A stretch of DNA of 64,000 nt from Candidatus Poseidonia sp. (GTDB lineage Archaea > Thermoplasmatota > Poseidoniia > Poseidoniales > Poseidoniaceae): assembly GCA_022426155.1 (NCBI GenBank), contig JAKMEE010000005.1, positions 1-64,000 on the forward strand, read 5' to 3'. The notes below the pieces were generated by a model, which worked only from the letters and a program-made list of their open reading frames with translations, was not told the origin of the DNA and searched no databases. Both the position numbers and the translations under genes were made by a program. Positions 47,229 through 57,147 of the stretch are shown piece after piece; position 1 is the stretch's first letter; every line of letters starts with the position of its first letter.

Positions 47229-49574
47229 ATGAGCGGTGAAGACGATTTAACTTCTGAGACCGACATTGATGCTGAAATTGAATTGGAAGATGTCGCTCTT
47301 ACGGCAGTTGATGACGCCATTAACGCTGTAGAAAATCAGGAAACTCCCCCCACGGAGGACGTTGAAAATTCTCCAGAAAATAAACCCACTTCAAGCATTC
47401 CAGAAATTGATGATGTGGAAAACGTGGAAGAGATGCTTGAAGTTCTCCTCAACATGGGAGAAGAGCGTTCGAGAAAAAATGATGTCAAAGGAGCCCTTCA
47501 AGCATTCAACAAAGCGATTGCACTGGATCCCTCAAGTGATATGGCCTGGTTCAACCGTGGTGTTCTTCTTGAAGCCCAACAGGATGCAAGAGGGGCACGC
47601 CAATCTTTCCAAATTTGCTTGGACTTGAATGAGGAACATGCACCCGCAACGGCGAATATGGCAATTCTTCTCGAACGAATTGGAGATCTGGAGGGAGCCT
47701 ATTCAATGGCAAACCGTGCACTAGGATTCTTCCCTGGCCATCCTGCGTTGGTCGAATTAAAAGAGCGATGTCGAAACAGTGACATTTCAGTTCCTATGGA
47801 AGTCATGGAGCCCTCAATTCCTGTGAGTCAAACATTTGATATGAAACAGGTTGAAAAAATTGCGGAAGAGAAGGGTATCGAGGACCCGGAGGCTCTATTG
47901 AATGAAGCAGTTCATCACGATCACGATGCAGACAATGAGTTGACTCAAGTTGAATTAGAGAGTGCGGCAGAAGTTGTCATTGCACAGCAAACTGTTGTCG
48001 CTGAGCAGGAAATAGTGGTTCAACCAGCACCAGAAATTGTTCCAGAATTACCTGTTCAAGAGACTCAACCAGATATTGATTCGATGGTTGAAGAGGCGAC
48101 CGAGCATCTCAAACAAGGCAATGCTAAGGAAGCACTGGCTCTCCTGAAACCTCACCTCAAAACCATTGGAGCTAAGCACGCACCTGCATGGAGAATTGCT
48201 GGTGGATCTATGGCTCGTCTCAATCTTGATGACCATGCAATTGCTGCCATGACACATGCCCAAAACCTTGAGCCTGAACACGCTCCAGGTTGGTTTAATT
48301 TGGGTTCAGTTCAGCAGAGAAAGGGACTCATAAAAGATGCGATGAACGCCTATCAACGGTCTCTCGAAGCAGATAGCGCGTACCTCAAAGCTGCCGAAAA
48401 ACTCAATGCATTGTCCTTGGAACAAGGATTTATCGAGAGTTATCTTGATTCTTCTCGACGCATTTTGGCAATGGACTCCACACATCCTGTCAAGAACGGA
48501 TTTGTCACCATGCTCATAGATCTTGCACGCGGTGAAAATCAAGTCATGGACCAAGTTTCAGGCTTACCACCAACCCTTCCCGCTGGGCCCGACATGGCAA
48601 AGGAAGCCATTGCATGGATGTCTGAAGAGCCATCTGAATTACATGCGCAGGCACTTTCTCTTAGTCTCCAGCACAGCGATGCTGTATTAATGTGGAAGCA
48701 ATTGATTCAGCAGGATGGAAACAATTCAAACCTTTGGAGAGGTCTAGCTCACGCATTGGAACAAGCAGGTGATTTGGAAACTGCTCAGAAATGTCATGCG
48801 AAGGCAAAAAATATTGATGGAGATGCATCTGCCATTCCTGACGTCCAGACTACCGTTGAACCCGCAATCGAACACCAATTGGCATCTCCTCCAGAAGGGG
48901 AGCAAGAACCTGAACCGGCCGCATCACATGATGCACTTCTCATGCCAGAACCTGTGTTGGATCAACCCTCTGTTCCTGAGCCAGTAGTGGCTGAAGTTGC
49001 TACCAGCCAAGCCAATGATTTACTCATGACTCCCCGAGAAGTCATACCGAGTATTCCTGCAGAAGCTGAGCCAGAAGTTGATTTGGCAAAAGCTGCACTT
49101 GACGCTGCACAAACTGTGGCACGGACAACTCCACAATCAATCTCTTCAAATGCAATCTCCAACCAGGACGTTGCTTGGTTTAATCAAGGAATTCAGTTGA
49201 TTGATGATGGGAAATACAAGGAGGCTCTTTCATGTTTTGACAAAGCCCTCCCTGCCTTTGCAGACGATGATGCAATGATCATTCGGATTTTGAACAATCG
49301 TGGAAATGCCTATTATTTCCTTGAAGAGTATCCAAAATGTGTTGAATCCTACCACCAAGCCATGCTCATTCGACCTACAGAAGTCCGTGGTGAAACATTG
49401 TACAACATGGGCACGGCTTATGCTGAGATGGAACGATATAACGATGCAATCAAATGTTTTGAACAAGCAATCCCGAGAGGCTTGGATACCACTGCCGCCC
49501 GTCGAGCAAAAGACCAAATCCGTCGATGCAATATTTTGCAAAAAGCGATTGATAAGAAGCAAAAACGACGCTGA
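47229..49574 (+). CDS. TPR-repeat protein
   Basis: DVKGALQAFNKAIALDPSSDMAWFNRGVLLEAQQDARGARQSFQ; WFNLGSVQQRKGLIKDAMNAYQRSLEADSAYLKA; further TPRs at C-terminus. Confidence 0.9.
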   Translation: MSGEDDLTSETDIDAEIELEDVALTAVDDAINAVENQETPPTEDVENSPENKPTSSIPEIDDVENVEEMLEVLLNMGEERSRKNDVKGALQAFNKAIALDPSSDMAWFNRGVLLEAQQDARGARQSFQICLDLNEEHAPATANMAILLERIGDLEGAYSMANRALGFFPGHPALVELKERCRNSDISVPMEVMEPSIPVSQTFDMKQVEKIAEEKGIEDPEALLNEAVHHDHDADNELTQVELESAAEVVIAQQTVVAEQEIVVQPAPEIVPELPVQETQPDIDSMVEEATEHLKQGNAKEALALLKPHLKTIGAKHAPAWRIAGGSMARLNLDDHAIAAMTHAQNLEPEHAPGWFNLGSVQQRKGLIKDAMNAYQRSLEADSAYLKAAEKLNALSLEQGFIESYLDSSRRILAMDSTHPVKNGFVTMLIDLARGENQVMDQVSGLPPTLPAGPDMAKEAIAWMSEEPSELHAQALSLSLQHSDAVLMWKQLIQQDGNNSNLWRGLAHALEQAGDLETAQKCHAKAKNIDGDASAIPDVQTTVEPAIEHQLASPPEGEQEPEPAASHDALLMPEPVLDQPSVPEPVVAEVATSQANDLLMTPREVIPSIPAEAEPEVDLAKAALDAAQTVARTTPQSISSNAISNQDVAWFNQGIQLIDDGKYKEALSCFDKALPAFADDDAMIIRILNNRGNAYYFLEEYPKCVESYHQAMLIRPTEVRGETLYNMGTAYAEMERYNDAIKCFEQAIPRGLDTTAARRAKDQIRRCNILQKAIDKKQKRR

Positions 49575-49638
49575 TTTCTCCACCTCCAAAGACCGACACT
49601 CGGTCAAGTTCAAAAAGGAGTGCCGATGTGAATTCACC

Positions 49639-50019
49639 ATGGACTGCGGAACATGTGAGACAACAGGGCCGATGGTTGTCGTTCAACCTGATGAAATTCA
49701 AGTTGAGTTAACCATGAGCGATAAGGCGACAGAAATGTTGCAACAAGCGTTTGGAGACGACCGTTCACACGCCCTCTTGGTGGGTGTACTAAGCGGAGGA
49801 TGCTCCGGTTACATGTATGATTTACAAATCGTTGAAACTACCGATACAGCATGTCAAGAACTGACCATCAACGGCTTCAGAGTTCTTGTCCCAAGTGCTT
49901 CCAGTCATCTTTTGAACGGTATCGAAATAGATTATGTTGATCGCATGATGGGCGGCGGATTCAAAATCAACAATCCAAATGCATCATCGTCATGTGGATG
50001 TGGCGAGTCCTTCGCTTGA
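49639..50019 (+). CDS. A-type Fe-S cluster carrier (IscA/ErpA-like)
   Basis: LVGVLSGGCSGYMYDLQIV ... GGGFKINNPNASSSCGCGESFA. Confidence 0.9.
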   Translation: MDCGTCETTGPMVVVQPDEIQVELTMSDKATEMLQQAFGDDRSHALLVGVLSGGCSGYMYDLQIVETTDTACQELTINGFRVLVPSASSHLLNGIEIDYVDRMMGGGFKINNPNASSSCGCGESFA

Positions 50020-50028
50020 GGGTAACAA

Positions 50029-50679
50029 ATGGGTGTTTTCACCTTTGATGCCTCTGTCCTGTTGTTGCAAGGCGATGATTTGCTGCCTTTTCTTGACGGT
50101 TTGACGACCAACAAAGTTGACGGACCGTGCACGACTGTTTTTACAAATTTGCATGCAAAAATCATTGATGTTTGTGAGGTCATCCCATTCAATGATCAAG
50201 TTGTTCTTGTCGGTTTCGAAGCATCAAAATCTAATTTAATTGAACATCTCCGAGTCCGATTTCTGGGAAGAAACATCACTTTACAGGATGTATCCCATCT
50301 TAATCAGGTTTACTTGAGTAACAAGATTGTGAATGCTCCGGAAGGTTCCTTACACCATACAAGTTTCTTTGGTAAGATGGTTATCTGTTCAACGGCGAAG
50401 CCCGTTGAAGTCACATGGTCTGAAAACGATTTTACAGAATACAGAATTCAAGAGTTGTTGCCGTTTTATGGTCACGAAATCTCATCGGATGTGCACCCAT
50501 TAGCCTGCGGCTTGGGGGCCTTGGTTCATCCGCAAAAAGGATGCTACATCGGACAAGAAATCTTGACGAGAATGAGAAGTCGCAACAAAATGGGCAAACA
50601 ATTACTTCGTGTTGAAAACCCCGTTGACGACGCGTTAACTGTTGGTAAAACCCAGTCACTCGTCATTCGAAGAGTCTAA
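50029..50679 (+). CDS. ygfZ: YgfZ/GcvT-related folate-binding protein
   Basis: KGCYIGQEILTRMRSRNKMGKQLLRV signature; DGPCTTVFTNLHAKIIDVCEV. Confidence 0.85.
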   Translation: MGVFTFDASVLLLQGDDLLPFLDGLTTNKVDGPCTTVFTNLHAKIIDVCEVIPFNDQVVLVGFEASKSNLIEHLRVRFLGRNITLQDVSHLNQVYLSNKIVNAPEGSLHHTSFFGKMVICSTAKPVEVTWSENDFTEYRIQELLPFYGHEISSDVHPLACGLGALVHPQKGCYIGQEILTRMRSRNKMGKQLLRVENPVDDALTVGKTQSLVIRRV

Positions 50680-50689
50680 AATGAAGTCC

Positions 50690-51628
50690 TCAATATCCAA
50701 GGACATCTTTGAGTTGACTCTTGTAAAAATTGGCAGAACCTTGCAAAGAGGCGAGTTCGTCTTCAGATAATTCTAGTTCAAAAATGCGTTCAACACCTTT
50801 GGCCCCAATGATACACGGAACTCCGATGTAAACATCTTCCAAACCGTATTGGCCAGAAAGTTTGCATGAGGCTGGAATCAAGCGCTTTCGGTCATTGAGG
50901 ACTGATTCTGCCATGATTGCGGCTGCTGAACCAGGGGCATAAAATGCTGAACCACGCTCTAGAAGTTTGACGATCTCTCCGCCTCCACTTGCTGTACGTT
51001 CACTGATTGCTTGAATTCGATCTTCTGAAATTAATTGAGTGATGGGGATACCTCCGACGGTAGTGTAACGTGGCAAAGGGACCATGGTATCACCGTGACC
51101 ACCTAGGACCATTGGGGACACATCCTCCTCTGCACATCCAAGTTCTAGCGCGATGAAGTGGGCCATACGCGCACTGTCAAGGACTCCTGCTTGTCCAATA
51201 ACGCGCTCAGGTGAAAATCCCGTCACCTGTTGCATGTGATAGGTCATCAAATCCAAAGGATTGGTAACCATCACAATCGTGCTATCAGGAGCATGATTAC
51301 GAATACCTTCACCCACTTGGGAAACAATATCTGCATTTTTTCCAATCAAATCTTCACGGGTCATTCCTGGCTGACGAGGGAAACCTGAAGTTACAACAAC
51401 CACTTCTGCACCTGCGATATCTGTGTAATCTGCGGTCCCAGTGATCCGGCCGTCATAATTCAGCACATTGGCATTTTGGGACATGTCGAGAGCCTTTCCC
51501 TTGGCAAACCCTTCGTAAATGTCGAGGAGTACAATATCGGCCACTTTCATTTGTGCAAGAACAAAGGCACAAGTTGCACCAACATTTCCTGCCCCAATCA
51601 CTGCAATCTTCCTACGTCCCGCTGCCAT
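50690..51628 (-). CDS. mdh: malate dehydrogenase (LDH/MDH superfamily)
   Basis: KIAVIGAGNVGATCAFVLAQMKVADIVLLDI, TSGFPRQPGMTREDLI, VTNPLDLMTYHMQQVTGF, VLGGHGDTMVPLPRY. Confidence 0.95.
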   Translation of the reverse strand: MAAGRRKIAVIGAGNVGATCAFVLAQMKVADIVLLDIYEGFAKGKALDMSQNANVLNYDGRITGTADYTDIAGAEVVVVTSGFPRQPGMTREDLIGKNADIVSQVGEGIRNHAPDSTIVMVTNPLDLMTYHMQQVTGFSPERVIGQAGVLDSARMAHFIALELGCAEEDVSPMVLGGHGDTMVPLPRYTTVGGIPITQLISEDRIQAISERTASGGGEIVKLLERGSAFYAPGSAAAIMAESVLNDRKRLIPASCKLSGQYGLEDVYIGVPCIIGAKGVERIFELELSEDELASLQGSANFYKSQLKDVLGY

Positions 51629-51835
51629 TATATCACCGAATATGAAGAACCAAATGACGATACTCCATAAGCACAATGGTTCAGATTCCTGAGGGAACTT
51701 CTCAACATCTTCCACTTCTACGAGAAGTTTTGTAGAGTTGCGACCATGGAGCATGAGCGAGGTGTCTAAAAACCCCCTTCAAGTGGGACACATGTCACTC
51801 CCCGACTCGGGGGGCGAAAACGATGCGGTGATGAC

Positions 51836-52999
51836 ATGAAACTTGGTGTTCCCAAAGAACCTGAAGGCGAAACGAGAGTGGCCATTGTACCCTCAAGCAT
51901 GAAGAAATTGACCAAAGCTGGTTTTGAAGTATTTGTGGAATCTGGTGCAGGCATAAACGCCAACTACAGTGACCAAGACTACACTGATGCTGGTGCAAAT
52001 ATCGTTACAAGAGATGAAGCATTGGCCTGTGAAAACATTGTGACCATCCAATTTCCTGGTATCAAAGGCATCTCGGAAGGCAGCAACCTTGCATGTGTCT
52101 CCGACCCATTCCGTCATCCAGAATCTGTCAAAGCCTGCATGGACGCTAACATCACCTTACTCTCCATGGATATGATTCCACGACGCCTCTCAAGGGCACA
52201 ATCAATGGATGTAAACTCCAGCCAAGATAATCTAGCTGGATACAAGGCAGTGCTTCTCGGCGCAGCCCATGTCCCACGTGGAATACCAATGATGACAACG
52301 TCGGCTGGTACCATTCGACCTGCAAAGGTAGTGATCATGGGCAGCGGAGTTGCGGGATTGCAAGCGATTGCCACCGCCAAACGCCTTGGTGCTGTTGTTT
52401 ATGCATCCGATGTCAGAAAATCAGCAGCTGAGCAAATTGAATCAGTTGGTGGTCGTTTCATCGAAGTGGATGGAATGGATGATTTTGAAGATGAATCTGG
52501 TTATGCAAAACCCTTGACTCCAGAATTCATTCAAAAAGTGAATGACACGGTTTGCGGCGTCGCATCAGATGCGGATATCATTGTGACAACTGCTCGAATT
52601 TTTGGACGTCCTGCACCCATTACCGTCCCTTCCTCTGCTGTTAAGGAATTCAAGTCAGGAGCAGTTGTTGTCGACATGAACGCTGATGTTGGTGGAAATT
52701 GTGAAGACACTGTCCAAGGCGAGGTAATAACAACCGAGAATGGCGTTATCATCGTCGGAACCTCAAACCTCCCTGGCACCTTAGCAAACACAGCGAGCAT
52801 GTTGTATTCAAACAACCTAACTACCTTCTATTCATCACTTGTTGATGAAGGAAAGGTCAACATTACCGAAGAGGATGATATTCTCGTTGGTGCACCAGAA
52901 GGTTCTGATTTCTATGTCTCTGGGATGGGCGGAGTACTCATCTGCAAAGATGGTGCAATGCATCCAAAGCAAACTCGCTTGGCGGGGGTGGTTGAATGA
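51836..52999 (+). CDS. pntA: NAD(P) transhydrogenase subunit alpha part 1
   Basis: KLGVPKEPEGETRVAIVPSSMKKLTKAGFEVFVESGAG, VVIMGSGVAGLQAIATAKRLGAVVYASDVR. Confidence 0.95.
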   Translation: MKLGVPKEPEGETRVAIVPSSMKKLTKAGFEVFVESGAGINANYSDQDYTDAGANIVTRDEALACENIVTIQFPGIKGISEGSNLACVSDPFRHPESVKACMDANITLLSMDMIPRRLSRAQSMDVNSSQDNLAGYKAVLLGAAHVPRGIPMMTTSAGTIRPAKVVIMGSGVAGLQAIATAKRLGAVVYASDVRKSAAEQIESVGGRFIEVDGMDDFEDESGYAKPLTPEFIQKVNDTVCGVASDADIIVTTARIFGRPAPITVPSSAVKEFKSGAVVVDMNADVGGNCEDTVQGEVITTENGVIIVGTSNLPGTLANTASMLYSNNLTTFYSSLVDEGKVNITEEDDILVGAPEGSDFYVSGMGGVLICKDGAMHPKQTRLAGVVE

Positions 53000-53313
53000 C
53001 AACAGTAACTGAAGCAGCCTTAATCGCAAATCTCACACTTTTCCTCCTAGCAATTTTCCTCGGATTTGAGTTGATTACAAAGGTCCCTGCAACTCTCCAT
53101 ACGCCACTCATGAGTGGTGCAAACGCCATTTCAGGAATTAGTGTTGTAGGTGCACTCCTAGGTGCTAACGTTGCGTATAAAGGTGGACAGACGGCTGTAT
53201 CAGGTATCCTGGCATTCATAGCAATCGTCCTCGCAATGATCAATGTCGTTGGAGGATTTGCAGTTACCAATAGAATGCTCAACATGATTGCGGGAAAGAA
53301 CAGGAGGGCTTGA
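52996..53313 (+). CDS. NAD(P) transhydrogenase subunit alpha part 2 (membrane)
   Basis: FLGFELITKVPATLHTPLMSGANAISGISVVGAL. Confidence 0.95.
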   Translation: MTTVTEAALIANLTLFLLAIFLGFELITKVPATLHTPLMSGANAISGISVVGALLGANVAYKGGQTAVSGILAFIAIVLAMINVVGGFAVTNRMLNMIAGKNRRA

Positions 53314-53314
53314 A

Positions 53315-54739
53315 ATGCAGGATTGGATCCCTCTCGGATACCTTCTTTCCGCAGCTCTCTTCATATTTGGATTGAAGAAATTGGGTCATCCACGAACTGC
53401 TCCCTTGGGTAATCAATACGGAGCGCTCGGGATGTTGGTCGCTGTTATAACGACCATCATTGATATGCAACTTGCTTCAGGTGACATGAACTGGACGCTT
53501 ATCATCGCAGGACTCGCACTCGGCTCCCTTATTGGAATTATCATGGCCGTTCGTGTTGAAATGACAGGTATGCCTGAATTGGTCGCTTTGTTCAATGGAT
53601 TTGGTGGAGCCGCTTCTGCTCTGGTCGCACTATCTGAGACTTGGGGGTATATTCAGAACTCTACAACAGCCCCTACCGACGAATTGACGATTGCGGTAAT
53701 CATGATTGCAGCTGGCCTCTCCGCACTCGTTGGATGGATGACTCTGACCGGGTCCATTCTGGCAATGTTCAAACTAAAAGGTGGTATCTCAGTATTTGGA
53801 AAATGGATTAAAACGCCTACATGGGGCCCTACTTGGCTCAACCCAGTGAAGATTTTGCTCACTCTTTCTGTCTTTGTCCTCATTGGAATGTCGATCAATG
53901 ACCCAGGAAATGAGAATTATCTGTGGGGCATCATCGCTATATCATGTATTCTTGGATTGGTTTTGGTGTTACCCATTGGTGGCGCAGACATGCCGGTTGT
54001 TGTTTCTCTTCTCAATTCACTATCAGGAATTGCTGCAGCCTTCACAGGATTCATTATTGGAAATTCAGTGCTTATTGTAGCAGGTTCACTCGTTGGGGCC
54101 TCAGGCCTCATTTTGACATTCATCATGTGCAAAGCAATGAATCGAACACTTCCCGATGTTTTGTTCAAGTCTTTTGGAGGGACGGTTAGCAAAGACACAG
54201 TAACCCGAACCAAGGTCGGATCTGATGCTGACGAGGTAGCCATGATGGTTGATGGTGCACAAAAAGTCATCATCGTGCCTGGTTACGGAATGGCAGTATC
54301 ACAATGCCAGCACCAAGTGAAGGAATTCGGTGATTTGCTCGAAGAAAAATTCGGTACTGAAGTCAAATATGCTATCCATCCCGTTGCTGGACGAATGCCT
54401 GGCCACATGAACGTGCTCTTGGCTGAAGCTAATGTCCCCTATGAACAACTCATTGAGATGGATGAAATCAATCCTGAATTCCCAGACTGTGACGTCGCTG
54501 TAGTCATCGGAGCAAACGATACTACCAATCCTGCAGCACGTAGCGGCGAAGGACCGCTTGCTGGAATGCCAATCATCGATGCTGACGCAGCACGAACTGT
54601 GGTCATCATCAAGCGTTCACTCTCCGTTGGCTACGCTGGCGTTGACAATGATTTGTTTTACATGGATAAAACCATGATGTTGTTCGGTGATGGAAAAGCC
54701 ATGATGACTGGCCTAAACAATGCAATCAAGGAAATTTGA
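53315..54739 (+). CDS. pntB: NAD(P) transhydrogenase subunit beta
   Basis: GNQYGALGMLVAV, LFNGFGGAASALVAL, VIIVPGYGMAVSQCQHQVKEF, IHPVAGRMPGHMNVLLAEANVPYE, VIGANDTTNPAA. Confidence 0.97.
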   Translation: MQDWIPLGYLLSAALFIFGLKKLGHPRTAPLGNQYGALGMLVAVITTIIDMQLASGDMNWTLIIAGLALGSLIGIIMAVRVEMTGMPELVALFNGFGGAASALVALSETWGYIQNSTTAPTDELTIAVIMIAAGLSALVGWMTLTGSILAMFKLKGGISVFGKWIKTPTWGPTWLNPVKILLTLSVFVLIGMSINDPGNENYLWGIIAISCILGLVLVLPIGGADMPVVVSLLNSLSGIAAAFTGFIIGNSVLIVAGSLVGASGLILTFIMCKAMNRTLPDVLFKSFGGTVSKDTVTRTKVGSDADEVAMMVDGAQKVIIVPGYGMAVSQCQHQVKEFGDLLEEKFGTEVKYAIHPVAGRMPGHMNVLLAEANVPYEQLIEMDEINPEFPDCDVAVVIGANDTTNPAARSGEGPLAGMPIIDADAARTVVIIKRSLSVGYAGVDNDLFYMDKTMMLFGDGKAMMTGLNNAIKEI

Positions 54740-54812
54740 TTCAGTGATTTTGTGCACGGTGATGAAGCAACATTCAAAGAGCGAGGCTGAGTGGAAAAGG
54801 TAAGGTGAGTTC

Positions 54813-55769
54813 ATGCAACGACGACTCCGCAACTTCTCGCTCATGCTCGTACTAAGCCTCATGCTTGCAGCACCAGCCCTTGGAAGCCCTAATGGTCCCC
54901 CATGGGAGAACAGTGGAGGTATTATTGTTGAAACAGGATGTACCTGTCACGGCGGAGGGGCTCCATCAACCGAAGTTGTCGTTTCAATTTCTGGTGTTCC
55001 TCGCGCCTACAACCTCAGTGAAACCTATGAATTCACTGTAAGTTTGCAACATGCGTCAAATGAAATAGGAGGCTTTGTCCTCTATGATTACAATTCAGGC
55101 ACATTGACCGCAGGAGAAGGAAGTCAACAAGTTGAAGAAGAACCAGGGGCAGTGTCTCAATCAGCACCAGGCAATGACTGGGTTGTTTCTTGGACAGCAC
55201 CTGCAGAAAACATTGGTCCAGTTGACTTTCAATTGGTAGGCAATGCTGTGAATGGAAACGAAGTTTTCGATGAAGGTGACAAGTGGAATATCCTGTCATT
55301 TATCATCAGTGAACCGGGTTCTGCTGCTATTGTTTCTGAGGAAGACATCTCTTTGCGAACCATTAGTGTTGGAGATTATGATTCTCTCTTCGTGGCTGAG
55401 GAGGATCCCGAAGCGGTAGAAGCGGAACGACAAGAAGGGATTGCACATAATTTCTTTACCAATGGTAACCTATACTATTGGTCCACTCTCTCACTCATTA
55501 TCGTTGCAGCTGTCCTTCAGGGAGAATTCTACGAGCGTAAATTCGCAGGCGGACCTCCGCACCTCGACAAGAGTCTCGCAATACCTCAAGGTGTTCGACG
55601 TGGGTTTGTCGCTGCCGCCTTTGCAATTCTCTTCGCCTTCATGATTGAAGATGGACAACCATGGGGCTATGCGCTGGTTGTCGGAATGTTGACACTCTGG
55701 GCGATTTATGGGGTCTACCGCACCATTATCCAAGCAAGGGCACCCAAGACCTATACAGATTTGATCTGA
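54813..55769 (+). CDS. secreted/membrane choice-of-anchor-V/Reeler-like protein with CTCHGG motif
   Basis: Signal peptide, GCTCHGGGAPSTEVVVSISGVPRAYNLSETYEFTVSL, acidic linker, then TM segments. Confidence 0.65.
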   Translation: MQRRLRNFSLMLVLSLMLAAPALGSPNGPPWENSGGIIVETGCTCHGGGAPSTEVVVSISGVPRAYNLSETYEFTVSLQHASNEIGGFVLYDYNSGTLTAGEGSQQVEEEPGAVSQSAPGNDWVVSWTAPAENIGPVDFQLVGNAVNGNEVFDEGDKWNILSFIISEPGSAAIVSEEDISLRTISVGDYDSLFVAEEDPEAVEAERQEGIAHNFFTNGNLYYWSTLSLIIVAAVLQGEFYERKFAGGPPHLDKSLAIPQGVRRGFVAAAFAILFAFMIEDGQPWGYALVVGMLTLWAIYGVYRTIIQARAPKTYTDLI

Positions 55770-55779
55770 GTGGGATGCA

Positions 55780-57090
55780 ATGTCGGTCTTGCTTGAAACT
55801 GACACTGAACAAGCCATACAATCTCATCTTGATGAGTTAACACTTCGAACGACGATTTTATTTGTTTCAGTATCGTTGTTGACACTGGCTTGGTCGTTTG
55901 TGATTGACGACCTATTCATGATGTTTCTTAACCACATCCAGCCATGTGCAGAATCATGTCTGAACCTCTATCAACCAGCCCAATGGAGCGCAATAAGGTG
56001 GTTGAGTTCTCTCCTTTTGGGAATGATAAGTACAATACCACTAGCACTCCATCATATTCACCAATTCTCTCGCCCAGGATTGCTTGACAACGAATACAAA
56101 TCTCTGAAACGTACAACCTACTCGGGTACAATGATCTTTTTTGTGATGGGATGGTTCATGTTGTATTGGGCCTTTCCAACCCTCTATTCAATGGGTCATG
56201 AGCACCAAACTTCCATGGGGCTAGTCGCTCAATACAGCGTTGTTGAAATGGTAGTTTTCGCAGCAATTTCTATTTGGATTCTCATGCTCTTCATGCTCTC
56301 ATGGTCTGTTTTGGTTGCCCTCGGTTATTCAGGTGTCCTAACCAATGAAACAGCAGATCACTGGCGGTGGAAAATATATGGGATTGGTACCTTGCTCATC
56401 CTTCTCTCAATGCCAGAAGGAACAAATGGCTTGACACCTCTTCTCCTCATTCTGTATTGGGCTACGTGTGAAACCATAGGTAGGAATTGGTTCAATGCGT
56501 CGCCTTCACAACTCGGAAAGTCAAGCGTAAGACTCGATTATGAGGGCCGCCAACGCAGACTCTATGTGGCCGATTGTTCATGTTTAGGTGCCAATACACA
56601 CCATGGACTTGGATCGATCAATGGATATGCGCTGGGTTCATTTGAAGCTCTATGTGCTAACAAGGACGACCGTAACCGTCTTCTTGAGCATACAATTGCT
56701 GGCAATTACACAGATATTTTGATCACGGGATGTGATACAAAAGCCTGCCCTGAGCGCTTGAAAAATAATCTGAATCAACTTGGCTGCAGTTTGCGTGGTC
56801 TGGACCTCATGGGCCTAGGAAGTTATAGGGCTGGCCCAGCAAGAGAACCTCGGGCTGATTTCGAAATGGCATTGATGACCATTGGCGAACCATTTCCAGA
56901 GCATCAACTCTTGGCGAGGGTTCAAGATTTCATCAATAACAACCCGCAATTCACCAAAGACATTCACATGGTTACTCATTCACGTCGGCAGCAAGGACCC
57001 TATTTTTCAGAGAGTGCACTGTTGATCAGAGTTGAGGAAATGTTGACTGGATTTGATGAATTCCGCACCAAGGCAATATTCCAAGATTGA
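55780..57090 (+). CDS. tatC: TatC-like Sec-independent translocase subunit with extra soluble C-terminal domain
   Basis: N-terminal IQSHLDELTLRTTILFVSVSLLTL; six hydrophobic segments; then a ~190-aa soluble region containing DCSC, GCDTKAC. Confidence 0.75.
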   Translation: MSVLLETDTEQAIQSHLDELTLRTTILFVSVSLLTLAWSFVIDDLFMMFLNHIQPCAESCLNLYQPAQWSAIRWLSSLLLGMISTIPLALHHIHQFSRPGLLDNEYKSLKRTTYSGTMIFFVMGWFMLYWAFPTLYSMGHEHQTSMGLVAQYSVVEMVVFAAISIWILMLFMLSWSVLVALGYSGVLTNETADHWRWKIYGIGTLLILLSMPEGTNGLTPLLLILYWATCETIGRNWFNASPSQLGKSSVRLDYEGRQRRLYVADCSCLGANTHHGLGSINGYALGSFEALCANKDDRNRLLEHTIAGNYTDILITGCDTKACPERLKNNLNQLGCSLRGLDLMGLGSYRAGPAREPRADFEMALMTIGEPFPEHQLLARVQDFINNNPQFTKDIHMVTHSRRQQGPYFSESALLIRVEEMLTGFDEFRTKAIFQD

Positions 57091-57147
57091 TGAATATTCA
57101 ATCCATCTGCGCCGAAGATTCAAACCGAATGCCACCAACCCACACAC

